From: CAZMGG01 sp964565715
GTDB lineage: Bacteria; Planctomycetota; UBA1135; UBA2386
Assembly: GCA_964565715.1 (NCBI GenBank)
Contig: CAZMGG010000206.1
Span: 1-6,976 of the forward strand
Direction of reading: 5' to 3'
DNA length: 6,976 bases
Made by a program: the position numbers and the translations under genes. Under the pieces are notes generated by a model that was not told the DNA's origin, did no database searches, and saw only the letters and a list, made by a program, of their open reading frames with translations. Below are positions 1 to 5,229 of the stretch, in pieces (within the stretch, counting starts at the first letter, position 1; the number at the start of each line of letters is the position of its first letter).

Positions 1-606
1 GTCGACCGTCTCGCTGCGGAAGCAGCGGCCCGGCACGATCACCTTGAGCGGCGGCCGGAAGCCGTCCCGGGCGAAGCGCAGCATGGTCCGCACCTGCACC
101 GGCGAGGTGTGGGTGCGCAGCAGGTTGCCGTCGTCGAGCCAGAAGGTGTCCTGCGACTCCCGCGCCGGGTGCTCGCGCGGCACGTTCAGCGCGTCGAAGT
201 TGAAGTGCTCCGACTCCACCTCGGGCCCGTCCTGCCAGGAGAAGCCCATCGCCGTGAACAGGTCGACCAGCTCGTTCTGCACCACCGTGATCGGGTGCAT
301 GGCGCCGCGGAACGGCGGCGGCCCCGGCTCGGTCGGATCGAAGCCCTGGCCGCCGAGCTCGCCCTGCAGCGCCGCCTGCCGCAGGGCCTCCGCCCGTTCG
401 CGCAGGGCCGCCTCGACCTCCTGCTTCAGCAGGTTGTAGGCCTTGCCCTTCTGCGGCCGCTCCTCCTTCGGCAGCGACGGCACCGAGCGGACCAGCTCCA
501 GCACCTCGCCCTTCTTGCCGAACAGGCGCGACTCCACCGCCCGCAGGGCAGCCTCGTCACCACACGCGGCGATCGCCGCGAGCCACTGCTGGCGGAGCTC
601 CTCCAT
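1..606 (-). CDS. pheS: Phenylalanine-tRNA ligase alpha subunit, N-terminal 202 residues (cut by window edge)
   Basis: Cytoplasmic class II aminoacyl-tRNA synthetase subunit; with PheT it forms the heterotetramer that charges tRNA-Phe. Seen here are an N-terminal helical arm (about residues 1-90) carrying the FGKKGE segment at 29-34, and then the start of the catalytic core: HPITVVQNELVDLF (104-117), GPEVESEHFNFDALNVP (127-143), HPARESQDTFWL (146-157) and the motif-2 arginine region PGRCFRSE (192-199). These match the family order closely. The start at 606 puts the GKKG motif at the usual distance from the N terminus. An in-frame ATG at 651 would add 15 residues, but neither start has a convincing Shine-Dalgarno. 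The remaining C-terminal part lies left of base 1. The gene follows rplT by 63 bases on the same strand, consistent with co-transcription. Identity is near certain; the exact start is less so. Confidence 0.96.
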   Translation of the reverse strand, partial: MEELRQQWLAAIAACGDEAALRAVESRLFGKKGEVLELVRSVPSLPKEERPQKGKAYNLLKQEVEAALRERAEALRQAALQGELGGQGFDPTEPGPPPFRGAMHPITVVQNELVDLFTAMGFSWQDGPEVESEHFNFDALNVPREHPARESQDTFWLDDGNLLRTHTSPVQVRTMLRFARDGFRPPLKVIVPGRCFRSETVD

Positions 607-614
607 GGGTGATC

Positions 615-630
615 CGGCCGCTGCCGGCCG
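615..630 (-). other. Small GC hairpin between rplT and pheS
   Basis: CGGCCG at 615-620 and CGGCCG at 625-630 pair as a 6-bp stem with a 4-base loop. On the minus strand it ends 8 bases before the preferred pheS start. It has no U-tract, so it is not a standard terminator. It could affect pheS translation or be chance in GC-rich DNA; if pheS starts at 651 it lies inside the coding region. Confidence 0.3.
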
Positions 631-669
631 CAGGCCCCCGATCGGCCGCATGGCCCGGGGGCTCGTCGC

Positions 670-1023
670 TCAGGCCAGGGCGCCCTGCGCCTGCTTGCAG
701 ATCGCCGCGAACGCGCCCTGGTCGTGGATCGCCAGCTCGCTCAGCTCCTTGCGGTTGAGCAGGATGCCGGCCTTCTGCACGCCGTGGATGAAGCGCGAGT
801 AGCTGAGGCCGTGCTGGGCCACCGCGGCGGTGAGCCGGGTGATCCACAGGCTGCGGAACTGGCGCTTGCGCTGCTTGCGGCCGCTGAAGGCGAACGCGTC
901 GGCGCGGATGGTCGTCTCGCGGGCGTTGCGGAACAGGGTGCCGCGACCGCCGCGGAAGCCCTTGGCGCGCTTCAGCACGCGATTGCGACGTTGCCTCGTG
1001 GCGGGACCGTTGGTTGCACGCAT
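670..1023 (-). CDS. rplT: 50S ribosomal protein L20
   Basis: Primary 23S rRNA-binding protein needed for early assembly of the large ribosomal subunit; in several bacteria it also represses its own operon. The 117-residue product has the family length. It shows the very basic N-terminal extension (residues 1-60, rich in Arg and Lys, with RVLKRAKGFRGGRGTLFR) followed by the conserved QRKRQFRSLWITRL, QHGLSYSRFIHG and KAGILLNRKELSELA segments of the globular rRNA-binding domain. A purine-rich GAGAGAGAGG lies at 1043-1034, 10 bases before the ATG, and supports this start. The gene sits 57 bases after rpmI and 63 bases before pheS, all on the minus strand, so they probably form one operon. The N-terminal residues (MRATNGPATRQ) differ from the common MPRVKRG form, but the rest fits well. 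Confidence 0.98.
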   Translation of the reverse strand: MRATNGPATRQRRNRVLKRAKGFRGGRGTLFRNARETTIRADAFAFSGRKQRKRQFRSLWITRLTAAVAQHGLSYSRFIHGVQKAGILLNRKELSELAIHDQGAFAAICKQAQGALA

Positions 1024-1033
1024 GGGTGGTGAG

Positions 1034-1043
1034 CCTCTCTCTC
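1034..1043 (-). promoter_or_regulatory. Ribosome binding site of rplT
   Basis: The minus strand reads GAGAGAGAGG here, with 10 bases between it and the rplT ATG. It is the best anti-Shine-Dalgarno match in the rpmI-rplT spacer and fixes the rplT start. Confidence 0.55.
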
Positions 1044-1080
1044 AGTCGTGGGGCCGATCGGTGGGTTGCGGGCCGCCGGA

Positions 1081-1278
1081 CTAGCCGGCGCCGAGGCACT
1101 TGCGCATGTTGGCCTCGAACTTGCCGGCCACCAGGCCGCCCTTGCGGAGCTGCCGCTTGCGCTTGCGGCTGCGCCGGATCAACAGGTGCGACGTGAAGGC
1201 GGAACTCCGCTTCACCTTGCCGCTCTTGGTCAGCTTCATGCGCTTGACCACGGCCTTCTTGGTCTTCTGCTTCGTCAT
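1081..1278 (-). CDS. rpmI: 50S ribosomal protein L35
   Basis: Small basic protein of the large ribosomal subunit. The 65-residue product has the family length and pattern: a KTKKAVVKRMKLTKSGKVKR N-terminal part, the SSAFTSHLL core (residues 25-33), the RRSRKRKRQLRKG basic stretch (35-47) and a short C-terminal tail. It is the first gene of the minus-strand run rpmI-rplT-pheS. In many bacteria infC lies directly upstream; here the neighbour is instead a divergent membrane-protein gene starting at 1428. No strong Shine-Dalgarno is visible before this ATG (only a weak GAG in GCGAGCCAGC). In other bacteria expression of this cluster is controlled by L20 binding to the leader; I cannot show such a structure here. 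Confidence 0.97.
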   Translation of the reverse strand: MTKQKTKKAVVKRMKLTKSGKVKRSSAFTSHLLIRRSRKRKRQLRKGGLVAGKFEANMRKCLGAG

Positions 1279-1427
1279 GCTGGCTCGCGGGAGAAGGGCG
1301 AGAAGGCTAGCGAGCGCCGCCCGGCGCGCAAGCGCGAGGTGGAAAACCCTTCCGCTCCGGCGCGGCCGCCGGCAGGATGCCCCGCCCCCGGAATTCCCCC
1401 GCCGACCGGCGGGTTGCCGCCCCCCTC
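1279..1427. promoter_or_regulatory. Divergent intergenic region between rpmI and the membrane-protein gene
   Basis: This 149-base stretch separates two divergent genes, so it should hold promoters for both; that is inference, as I see no clear -35/-10 pair on either strand. It contains two small GC stems: CGCGC/GCGCG at 1325-1329 and 1332-1336, and CCCGCC/GGCGGG at 1398-1403 and 1408-1413 with a GACC loop. Part of it would be coding if the membrane gene used the in-frame ATG at 1377. Confidence 0.35.
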
Positions 1428-2240
1428 ATGGACCTCCTCCTGGCCCTGGTCACCGCCGCCGGCAGCATCGCCCTGGGGCTCGGCCTGTGCCGGGCCCGCT
1501 GGGCCGGGCCGGCTGCCCTGGTGGCGCTCGGCGCCGGCGTCGTGGCGCTGCTGGCCGGCGTCCTGCAGCCCGGCGAGCGCACCCTCGTCGTCACCCACAC
1601 CTTCGCCGCCTACGCGCCGGACGGCTTCGACGTGGTGCCCCGCCACTTCCCGGTGGACGAGGTGCGGGCCCCGGGCTGGCAGTGGCCACTGCCGTTCCTG
1701 GGCTGGACCGGGGTGTGGGCGGTGGTGCTGCTCCTGCGTCGGCAGGCCACCGGCCCGGTGCACCCGCTGCTGCCGCTCCTGCTCGGCTGGACCGGCACGG
1801 CGGCCTGGCTCCTGATGCAGAAGTGCGCCGCGCCGGCTCTGGTGGTGCAGCCGTTCGGCCTGGAGCGCTTCCTGCTGCCGGCCAGCATCGCGCTGGCGGT
1901 GGCGGTCTCCCTCCGCGGCGAGCGCCTGCTGGCGGTCCTGTTCGTGCTGTCGTTCGCCACCATCGGCATGCGGGCGCCGGCGGCGACCTTCAGCAAGCTG
2001 GCCAGCGACGGCCACTGGGGCACGGGGCTCGACGTGCACACGATCACCGCCTTCGTCGATCCGCTGCAGCGGGTCGAGGTGGAGGCCGCGCCGGGGTCGC
2101 TGCTGCAGCAGGGCTGGCTCATCTGGGGGCAGCAGCTGTTCTTCCTGCCGGGGATCTACCTGCTGAGCCTGACCGGGATTGCGTTCGGACTTTTCCTCTG
2201 GCGCAAACACGGCGGGCCGGCCGCGGGCGCCGGCGCATAG
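1428..2240 (+). CDS. Unrecognised multi-pass membrane protein
   Basis: I do not recognise a family. The 270-residue product has about seven hydrophobic segments: roughly residues 3-22, 27-46, 86-104, 112-130, 145-162, 166-182 and 236-257. Between segments 2 and 3 is a polar loop of about 40 residues (47-85, including TFAAYAPDGFDVVPRHFPVDEV). A second polar loop lies at 183-235. The C terminus is WRKHGG followed by a Gly/Ala tail. There are no obvious catalytic or cofactor motifs. Codons end mostly in G or C, as in the neighbouring genes, and the hydrophobic periodicity shows this is the coding frame rather than the long opposite-strand frame. The ATG at 1428 places the first membrane helix at the N terminus. 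An in-frame ATG at 1377 would add 17 residues with several arginines; neither start has a good Shine-Dalgarno. The gene is divergent from rpmI and 142 bases upstream of the next plus-strand gene. Confidence 0.75.
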   Translation: MDLLLALVTAAGSIALGLGLCRARWAGPAALVALGAGVVALLAGVLQPGERTLVVTHTFAAYAPDGFDVVPRHFPVDEVRAPGWQWPLPFLGWTGVWAVVLLLRRQATGPVHPLLPLLLGWTGTAAWLLMQKCAAPALVVQPFGLERFLLPASIALAVAVSLRGERLLAVLFVLSFATIGMRAPAATFSKLASDGHWGTGLDVHTITAFVDPLQRVEVEAAPGSLLQQGWLIWGQQLFFLPGIYLLSLTGIAFGLFLWRKHGGPAAGAGA

Positions 2241-2305
2241 GACTCCTGGCGCCCGCGGCAGCGGCACATCTCCGTCGATCTGCCCCTTCCCCTGGGCGGG
2301 CCGTT

Positions 2306-2365
2306 GGGTTGCAATCGGGAGCGTCTGGGACCGGGGAGGGTCCCCGGTCCGTTTCCCTGCAACCC
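2306..2365 (+). promoter_or_regulatory. Long imperfect hairpin in the leader of the secreted-protein gene
   Basis: The inner stem GGACCGGGGA (2328-2337) pairs perfectly with TCCCCGGTCC (2341-2350) around a GGG loop. Below it GGGA (2317-2320) can pair with TCCC (2354-2357), and an outer 8-bp stem joins GGGTTGCA (2306-2313) to TGCAACCC (2358-2365). The structure ends 4 bases before the Shine-Dalgarno of the 2383 gene. It may be the terminator of the upstream membrane gene (only a short GTTTCCC follows the inner stem, so a weak one) or a regulatory leader of the downstream gene. The pairings are seen directly; the function is inference. Confidence 0.6.
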
Positions 2366-2369
2366 CACT

Positions 2370-2373
2370 GGAG
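2370..2373 (+). promoter_or_regulatory. Ribosome binding site for the 2383 gene
   Basis: GGAG with 9 bases to the ATG at 2383. Together with the signal peptide that begins at that ATG it rules out the longer in-frame extension that opens upstream, within the end of the membrane-protein gene. Confidence 0.65.
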
Positions 2374-2382
2374 TCACGAATC

Positions 2383-3570
2383 ATGCCTTCGTCACGCCTG
2401 CCCGCAGTCTTGCTCGCCGCCGCGCTCGCCGCGGCCGTCCCCGCCCAGTACGTCTCGGACTTCGAGGCCCTCACCGGCTCGACCACCGGCACGCCGCTGA
2501 CGGGCCAGGACGGCTTCTACAACCCCGTCGCCGGTTCCAGCGACTGGAACGTCCACACGTATGCCGGGAACTCGCTGGGCATCCCGGCCAATCCCGGCGG
2601 CGGCAACCAGTTCATCGCCGGCCGCTCCGCCGGCAGCGCCATCTATGGTCGTGCCCAGCGCAACCTGAACTGGAGCCTCACCAGCCCCTGGTACTACCGC
2701 TTCGACTTCTGCGGCAACTTCAACGGCACCCTGCCGACTACCGAGTACCTCGGCAGCTTCTCCTTCCAACCGTCGGGAACCGCGCAGAACTTCAACCTGC
2801 TCCTGCAGTGGGGCACCAACACCGCCACCGGCACCGCCTTCAACATCGCGGTGCAGTATTGGGACTCGGCAGGCACCGCCGCCGGCATCGTCACGGTGCC
2901 CGACGCGGCGTTCCAGAACCTGAGCCTGCTCAACTGGTACCGCATGGAGGCGCTGTTCGACTTCGCCAGCAACAAGCTGCACTCCCTGCGCCTCACCGAC
3001 CTCACCACCAACACCACCTCCGTGTTCGTGCCGAGCGGTTGGTACATGCTCGGCGGCGCCAGCCCGACCGGGGGTGTGCCCACCGACTTCCGCTTCTTCG
3101 CCGGCGGCGTGAACGGCGGCAACATCTTCGCCGCCGACAACCTGTTCATGGCGCCGTCCTACTACGGCATCAAGGACGTGGGCTGCCCGGGTTCCAGCGG
3201 CACGCCCGCCCTGAATGCCTTCCTCAACACCTCGCCGCAACTCGGCACGACGTTCCTGGCCGAGGCCAGCAACCTGGTCGCGCCGTTCGCCGGCCTGATG
3301 CTGACCGGGTTCTCGGACACCATGTACCAGTCCTCGCCGCTGCCCTTCGAGCTGAGCAACTTCGGCGCTCCGGGCTGCCGGATGCTGGTCGCGCCGGACT
3401 CGACGACGCTGGTGCTGGGCGGCAGCGGCTCGGCGGTCTGGCCGCTGGCGATCCCCAACAACCCGGTGCTGGCCGGCACCCGCTTCTGGAACCAGTTCGC
3501 GTCGCTGGACGCGGCCGCCAACACGCTTGGCCTCGCCTTCAGCAACAGCGTGCTGGGCTGCATCCACTAG
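2383..3570 (+). CDS. Secreted protein with possible lectin-like domain and GCPG-type C-terminal domain
   Basis: Function unknown; 395 residues. A signal peptide is clear: MPSSR, then a Leu/Ala-rich core, with probable cleavage after Ala21 (VPA before QY), so export across the inner membrane is expected. Residues 22-257 are rich in Gly, Asn, Thr and aromatic residues. They contain LTGQDGFYNP (39-48), the beta-rich stretches FNLLLQWG and FNIAVQYWD, NWYRMEALFDF and, near the end, ADNLFM (251-256). This pattern is like concanavalin/laminin-G-type jelly-roll domains, but that is only a fold guess. Residues 263-395 form a second domain with GCPG at 267-270 and PGCRMLVAPDS at 330-340; the same layout closes the next gene's product. 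Cys268 and Cys332 are conserved in both and could form a disulfide. Start supported by GGAG 9 bases upstream. Three in-frame TAG codons end the gene. Confidence 0.88.
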   Translation: MPSSRLPAVLLAAALAAAVPAQYVSDFEALTGSTTGTPLTGQDGFYNPVAGSSDWNVHTYAGNSLGIPANPGGGNQFIAGRSAGSAIYGRAQRNLNWSLTSPWYYRFDFCGNFNGTLPTTEYLGSFSFQPSGTAQNFNLLLQWGTNTATGTAFNIAVQYWDSAGTAAGIVTVPDAAFQNLSLLNWYRMEALFDFASNKLHSLRLTDLTTNTTSVFVPSGWYMLGGASPTGGVPTDFRFFAGGVNGGNIFAADNLFMAPSYYGIKDVGCPGSSGTPALNAFLNTSPQLGTTFLAEASNLVAPFAGLMLTGFSDTMYQSSPLPFELSNFGAPGCRMLVAPDSTTLVLGGSGSAVWPLAIPNNPVLAGTRFWNQFASLDAAANTLGLAFSNSVLGCIH

Positions 3571-3586
3571 AACTAGAACTAGCTAG
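3566..3586 (+). repeat. Tandem ACTAGA repeat with repeated in-frame stops
   Basis: ACTAGA at 3566-3571 and 3572-3577 is followed by ACTAG at 3578-3582 and CTAG at 3583-3586, giving four CTAG tetramers in 20 bases. The gene's TAG at 3568 is followed by in-frame TAGs at 3574 and 3580, with one more at 3584 in another frame. The last two tetramers form the palindrome CTAGCTAG. Confidence 0.7.
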
Positions 3587-3679
3587 CAGCTTGCACCTCG
3601 GCTTGCCGTCCGGCGCAATGCCGCCGGGCGGCGGGCTGCCGCCAGGACTTCCCAAGGTGCCTCGCGCAGCCGTGGCCCC

Positions 3680-3685
3680 AAGGAG
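3680..3685 (+). promoter_or_regulatory. Ribosome binding site of the kelch-like gene
   Basis: AAGGAG with 8 bases to the ATG at 3694; the strongest Shine-Dalgarno in the window, and it fixes that start. The rest of the 3587-3679 spacer is GC-rich with a small GCCGC/GCGGC stem and no recognisable promoter. Confidence 0.75.
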
Positions 3686-3693
3686 TCTCTCGG

Positions 3694-5064
3694 ATGAATC
3701 TGCCTCACCGGCATCTTGATCTGCTCCTCCTGGTGATGCTGACACCAAATGCCACTTCTCAATTGGACTGGCGTCAGCAGCCCGCCGCCCCTGCGCCAAC
3801 AGCGCGAGATGCGTGCGCCATGGTGCCCGACCCTATCTCGGGCGGACTCCTACTCTTCGGTGGCGGCAGCAACCTAGGACTGCTTGGTGACACCTGGTCT
3901 TGGTCGCGCGGAAGTTGGCGACAACTACAGCCATCGAACAATCCACCTGCTCGGTCCCACCCCGGACTTGCGGCAGACACCACCCGCCAGCGGGTTGTAC
4001 TCTTCGGAGGAGCTCAAGTCGGGTTGGCCCTTGGCGACACATGGGAGTGGGATGGGTCCACCTGGAACCAGGTTCTCCCTGCAGGAAGCCCTGCACCCCG
4101 ATTTGGTCCTGCGATGATGTACGATGGGCTGCGGAACCGAATTGTTTTGTTCGGTGGACAGTCCTTCCTGGGCACGAGTCCAGTCGATACATGGGCCTGG
4201 GATGGGAGTCAATGGATGCAGTTGACCCCCCTCAACCAGCCGCCGGCCATGACCAACATGAGCATGGTGTTCGACGCCGCGCGCGGTGTAGGCATGCTGG
4301 TCGGTTCGCGTGGCACCTACGAATGGGATGGGAGCAATTGGTACACAGCTGGAGGAGCTCCCCCTGGGCTGGGCGGTCGACTAGCATATGATGCAGCACG
4401 CGAGCGCCCGGTGTGGTACGGAGGCGGCGACGGCAACGGCATCCCTCTGCCAATCGGAGTGTGGGACCGGATCGGCAGTGCATGGATACAGCGGCCGACG
4501 GCCAACAATCCACCGCTGCGGATCTTGCACGCGCTTTCCTACGACCCAGAGGGCCTGCATGTCGTTTGCTTCGGCGGTCGAGACGACACGCAACCCATCA
4601 CGCTCATCCGCAAGTCGGATACTTGGCTGCTCGCTCCGGTGCAGCCGGCCCGGGCCAGTGGTTTTGGCAGTGGATGCCCCGGCACCGGCGGTGTGCTGCA
4701 ATTGGCACCAGAAGGCCTGCCATGGCTCGGGAATTCCTTTCAGTTCACTTGGCGCAACCTGCCACCAGGCGGGGCGTTGGTGTCCCTTGCATTGGGTGTA
4801 TCGGACCAGGCCTGGACCGGTGGTGCCCTTCCGCTATCTCTCGCCACCAGAGGCATGCCAGGTTGCAGTCTGCTCGTGTCGCCTGACACAGTCGTCACTT
4901 TCCCGGCTACCCCTAGCCCTTTGATGACGTCGTTACCGGTGCCCCTGAGTCCAGCCCTGTCTGGCCTCATGGTCTTTCTACAAGGCTTCGCCTTCGACGG
5001 ATCCGCGAATCCCGCAGGTCTAACCGCGAGCAATGGCATCGCACTACTGATCGGCTCATTGTGA
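3694..5064 (+). CDS. Secreted kelch-like beta-propeller protein with GCPG-type C-terminal domain
   Basis: 456 residues; specific ligand or activity unknown. The N terminus MNLPHRHLD, followed by a Leu-rich core and ATS before Gln23, is a probable signal peptide. Residues 24-315 hold six kelch-like units, each with a hydrophobic strand ending in FGG or a variant (55-57, 104-106, 153-155, 202-204, 242-244, 293-295) and then a DTWxWDGSxW-type strand (66-75, 115-124, 165-174, 208-216, 255-264, 309-312). Known proteins of this kind fold as beta-propellers that bind proteins or sugars. Unit 4 is short. Residues 323-456 repeat the C-terminal domain of the preceding gene's product, with GCPG at 327-330 and PGCSLLVSPDT at 389-399. 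No membrane anchor follows. The gene is 123 bases downstream of its relative on the same strand. Its base composition is lower in GC than its neighbours, which suggests a different history. It converges with sucA. Confidence 0.9.
   Translation: MNLPHRHLDLLLLVMLTPNATSQLDWRQQPAAPAPTARDACAMVPDPISGGLLLFGGGSNLGLLGDTWSWSRGSWRQLQPSNNPPARSHPGLAADTTRQRVVLFGGAQVGLALGDTWEWDGSTWNQVLPAGSPAPRFGPAMMYDGLRNRIVLFGGQSFLGTSPVDTWAWDGSQWMQLTPLNQPPAMTNMSMVFDAARGVGMLVGSRGTYEWDGSNWYTAGGAPPGLGGRLAYDAARERPVWYGGGDGNGIPLPIGVWDRIGSAWIQRPTANNPPLRILHALSYDPEGLHVVCFGGRDDTQPITLIRKSDTWLLAPVQPARASGFGSGCPGTGGVLQLAPEGLPWLGNSFQFTWRNLPPGGALVSLALGVSDQAWTGGALPLSLATRGMPGCSLLVSPDTVVTFPATPSPLMTSLPVPLSPALSGLMVFLQGFAFDGSANPAGLTASNGIALLIGSL
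3799..4638 (+). repeat. Six kelch-like coding repeats
   Basis: Six imperfect protein repeats of about 50 residues (the fourth about 41) lie at approximate residues 36-84, 85-134, 135-184, 185-225, 226-274 and 275-315. Equivalent Trp codons of the DTW motif in units 1 to 3 start at 3895, 4042 and 4192, that is 147 and 150 bases apart. Short DNA identity such as TGGGATGGG is retained in units 2 to 4. Unit 6 lacks the final W.Q..P strand; a matching segment, WRQQPAAPAP, occurs before unit 1 at residues 26-35. Confidence 0.82.
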
Positions 5065-5229
5065 CTGATAGGACTTTCAACTCGACACGGCGATTGTGGT
5101 GGCGCACCGAATGGTCGACACCTCCATGGCGCAACCTGAGCCGCTATCCCGGCAAGGCAGGGAACCCGATCGCATGCTGGTCCGATGACCCAGGGCCGCC
5201 ATCAAGTCTTGCTTCTCACGGCTTCCCCG

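Noticed and set aside
109..612. Plus-strand open frame opposite pheS
   Set aside because: The minus strand encodes PheS motifs throughout; this frame has Arg/Leu-rich shadow composition.
2179..2382. Upstream in-frame extension of the 2383 secreted protein
   Set aside because: It would run through the end of the membrane gene and the leader hairpin and bury the signal peptide; the ATG at 2383 has a good Shine-Dalgarno.
1275..2492. Open frame of 405 codons on the minus strand whose stop overlaps the rpmI start as ATGA
   Set aside because: The translation is rich in Gln, Arg, His and Gly with no recognisable fold, as expected opposite a GC-rich membrane-protein gene; the plus frame has clear transmembrane periodicity. 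The ATGA overlap is probably chance.
2392..3567. Open frame of 391 codons on the minus strand opposite the 2383 gene
   Set aside because: Composition is low in hydrophobic residues and rich in Gly, Ala, Arg and Glu with no motif; long antisense frames are common in high-GC DNA.
3607..3650. GCCGC/GCGGC stem as a terminator after the 2383 gene
   Set aside because: Short stem, 3-base loop and no following T-run; such stems arise easily in this GC-rich sequence.
2304..3719. Open frame of 471 codons on the plus strand overlapping the 2383 gene
   Set aside because: Arg/His/Gln-rich translation typical of a shifted frame; the 2383 frame has a signal peptide, a Shine-Dalgarno and a domain shared with the next gene.
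5065..5229. Search for a bidirectional terminator or small RNA in the convergent spacer
   Set aside because: Only 4 to 6 base palindromes such as GTCGAC and GCATGC and no stem with a T-run on either strand.
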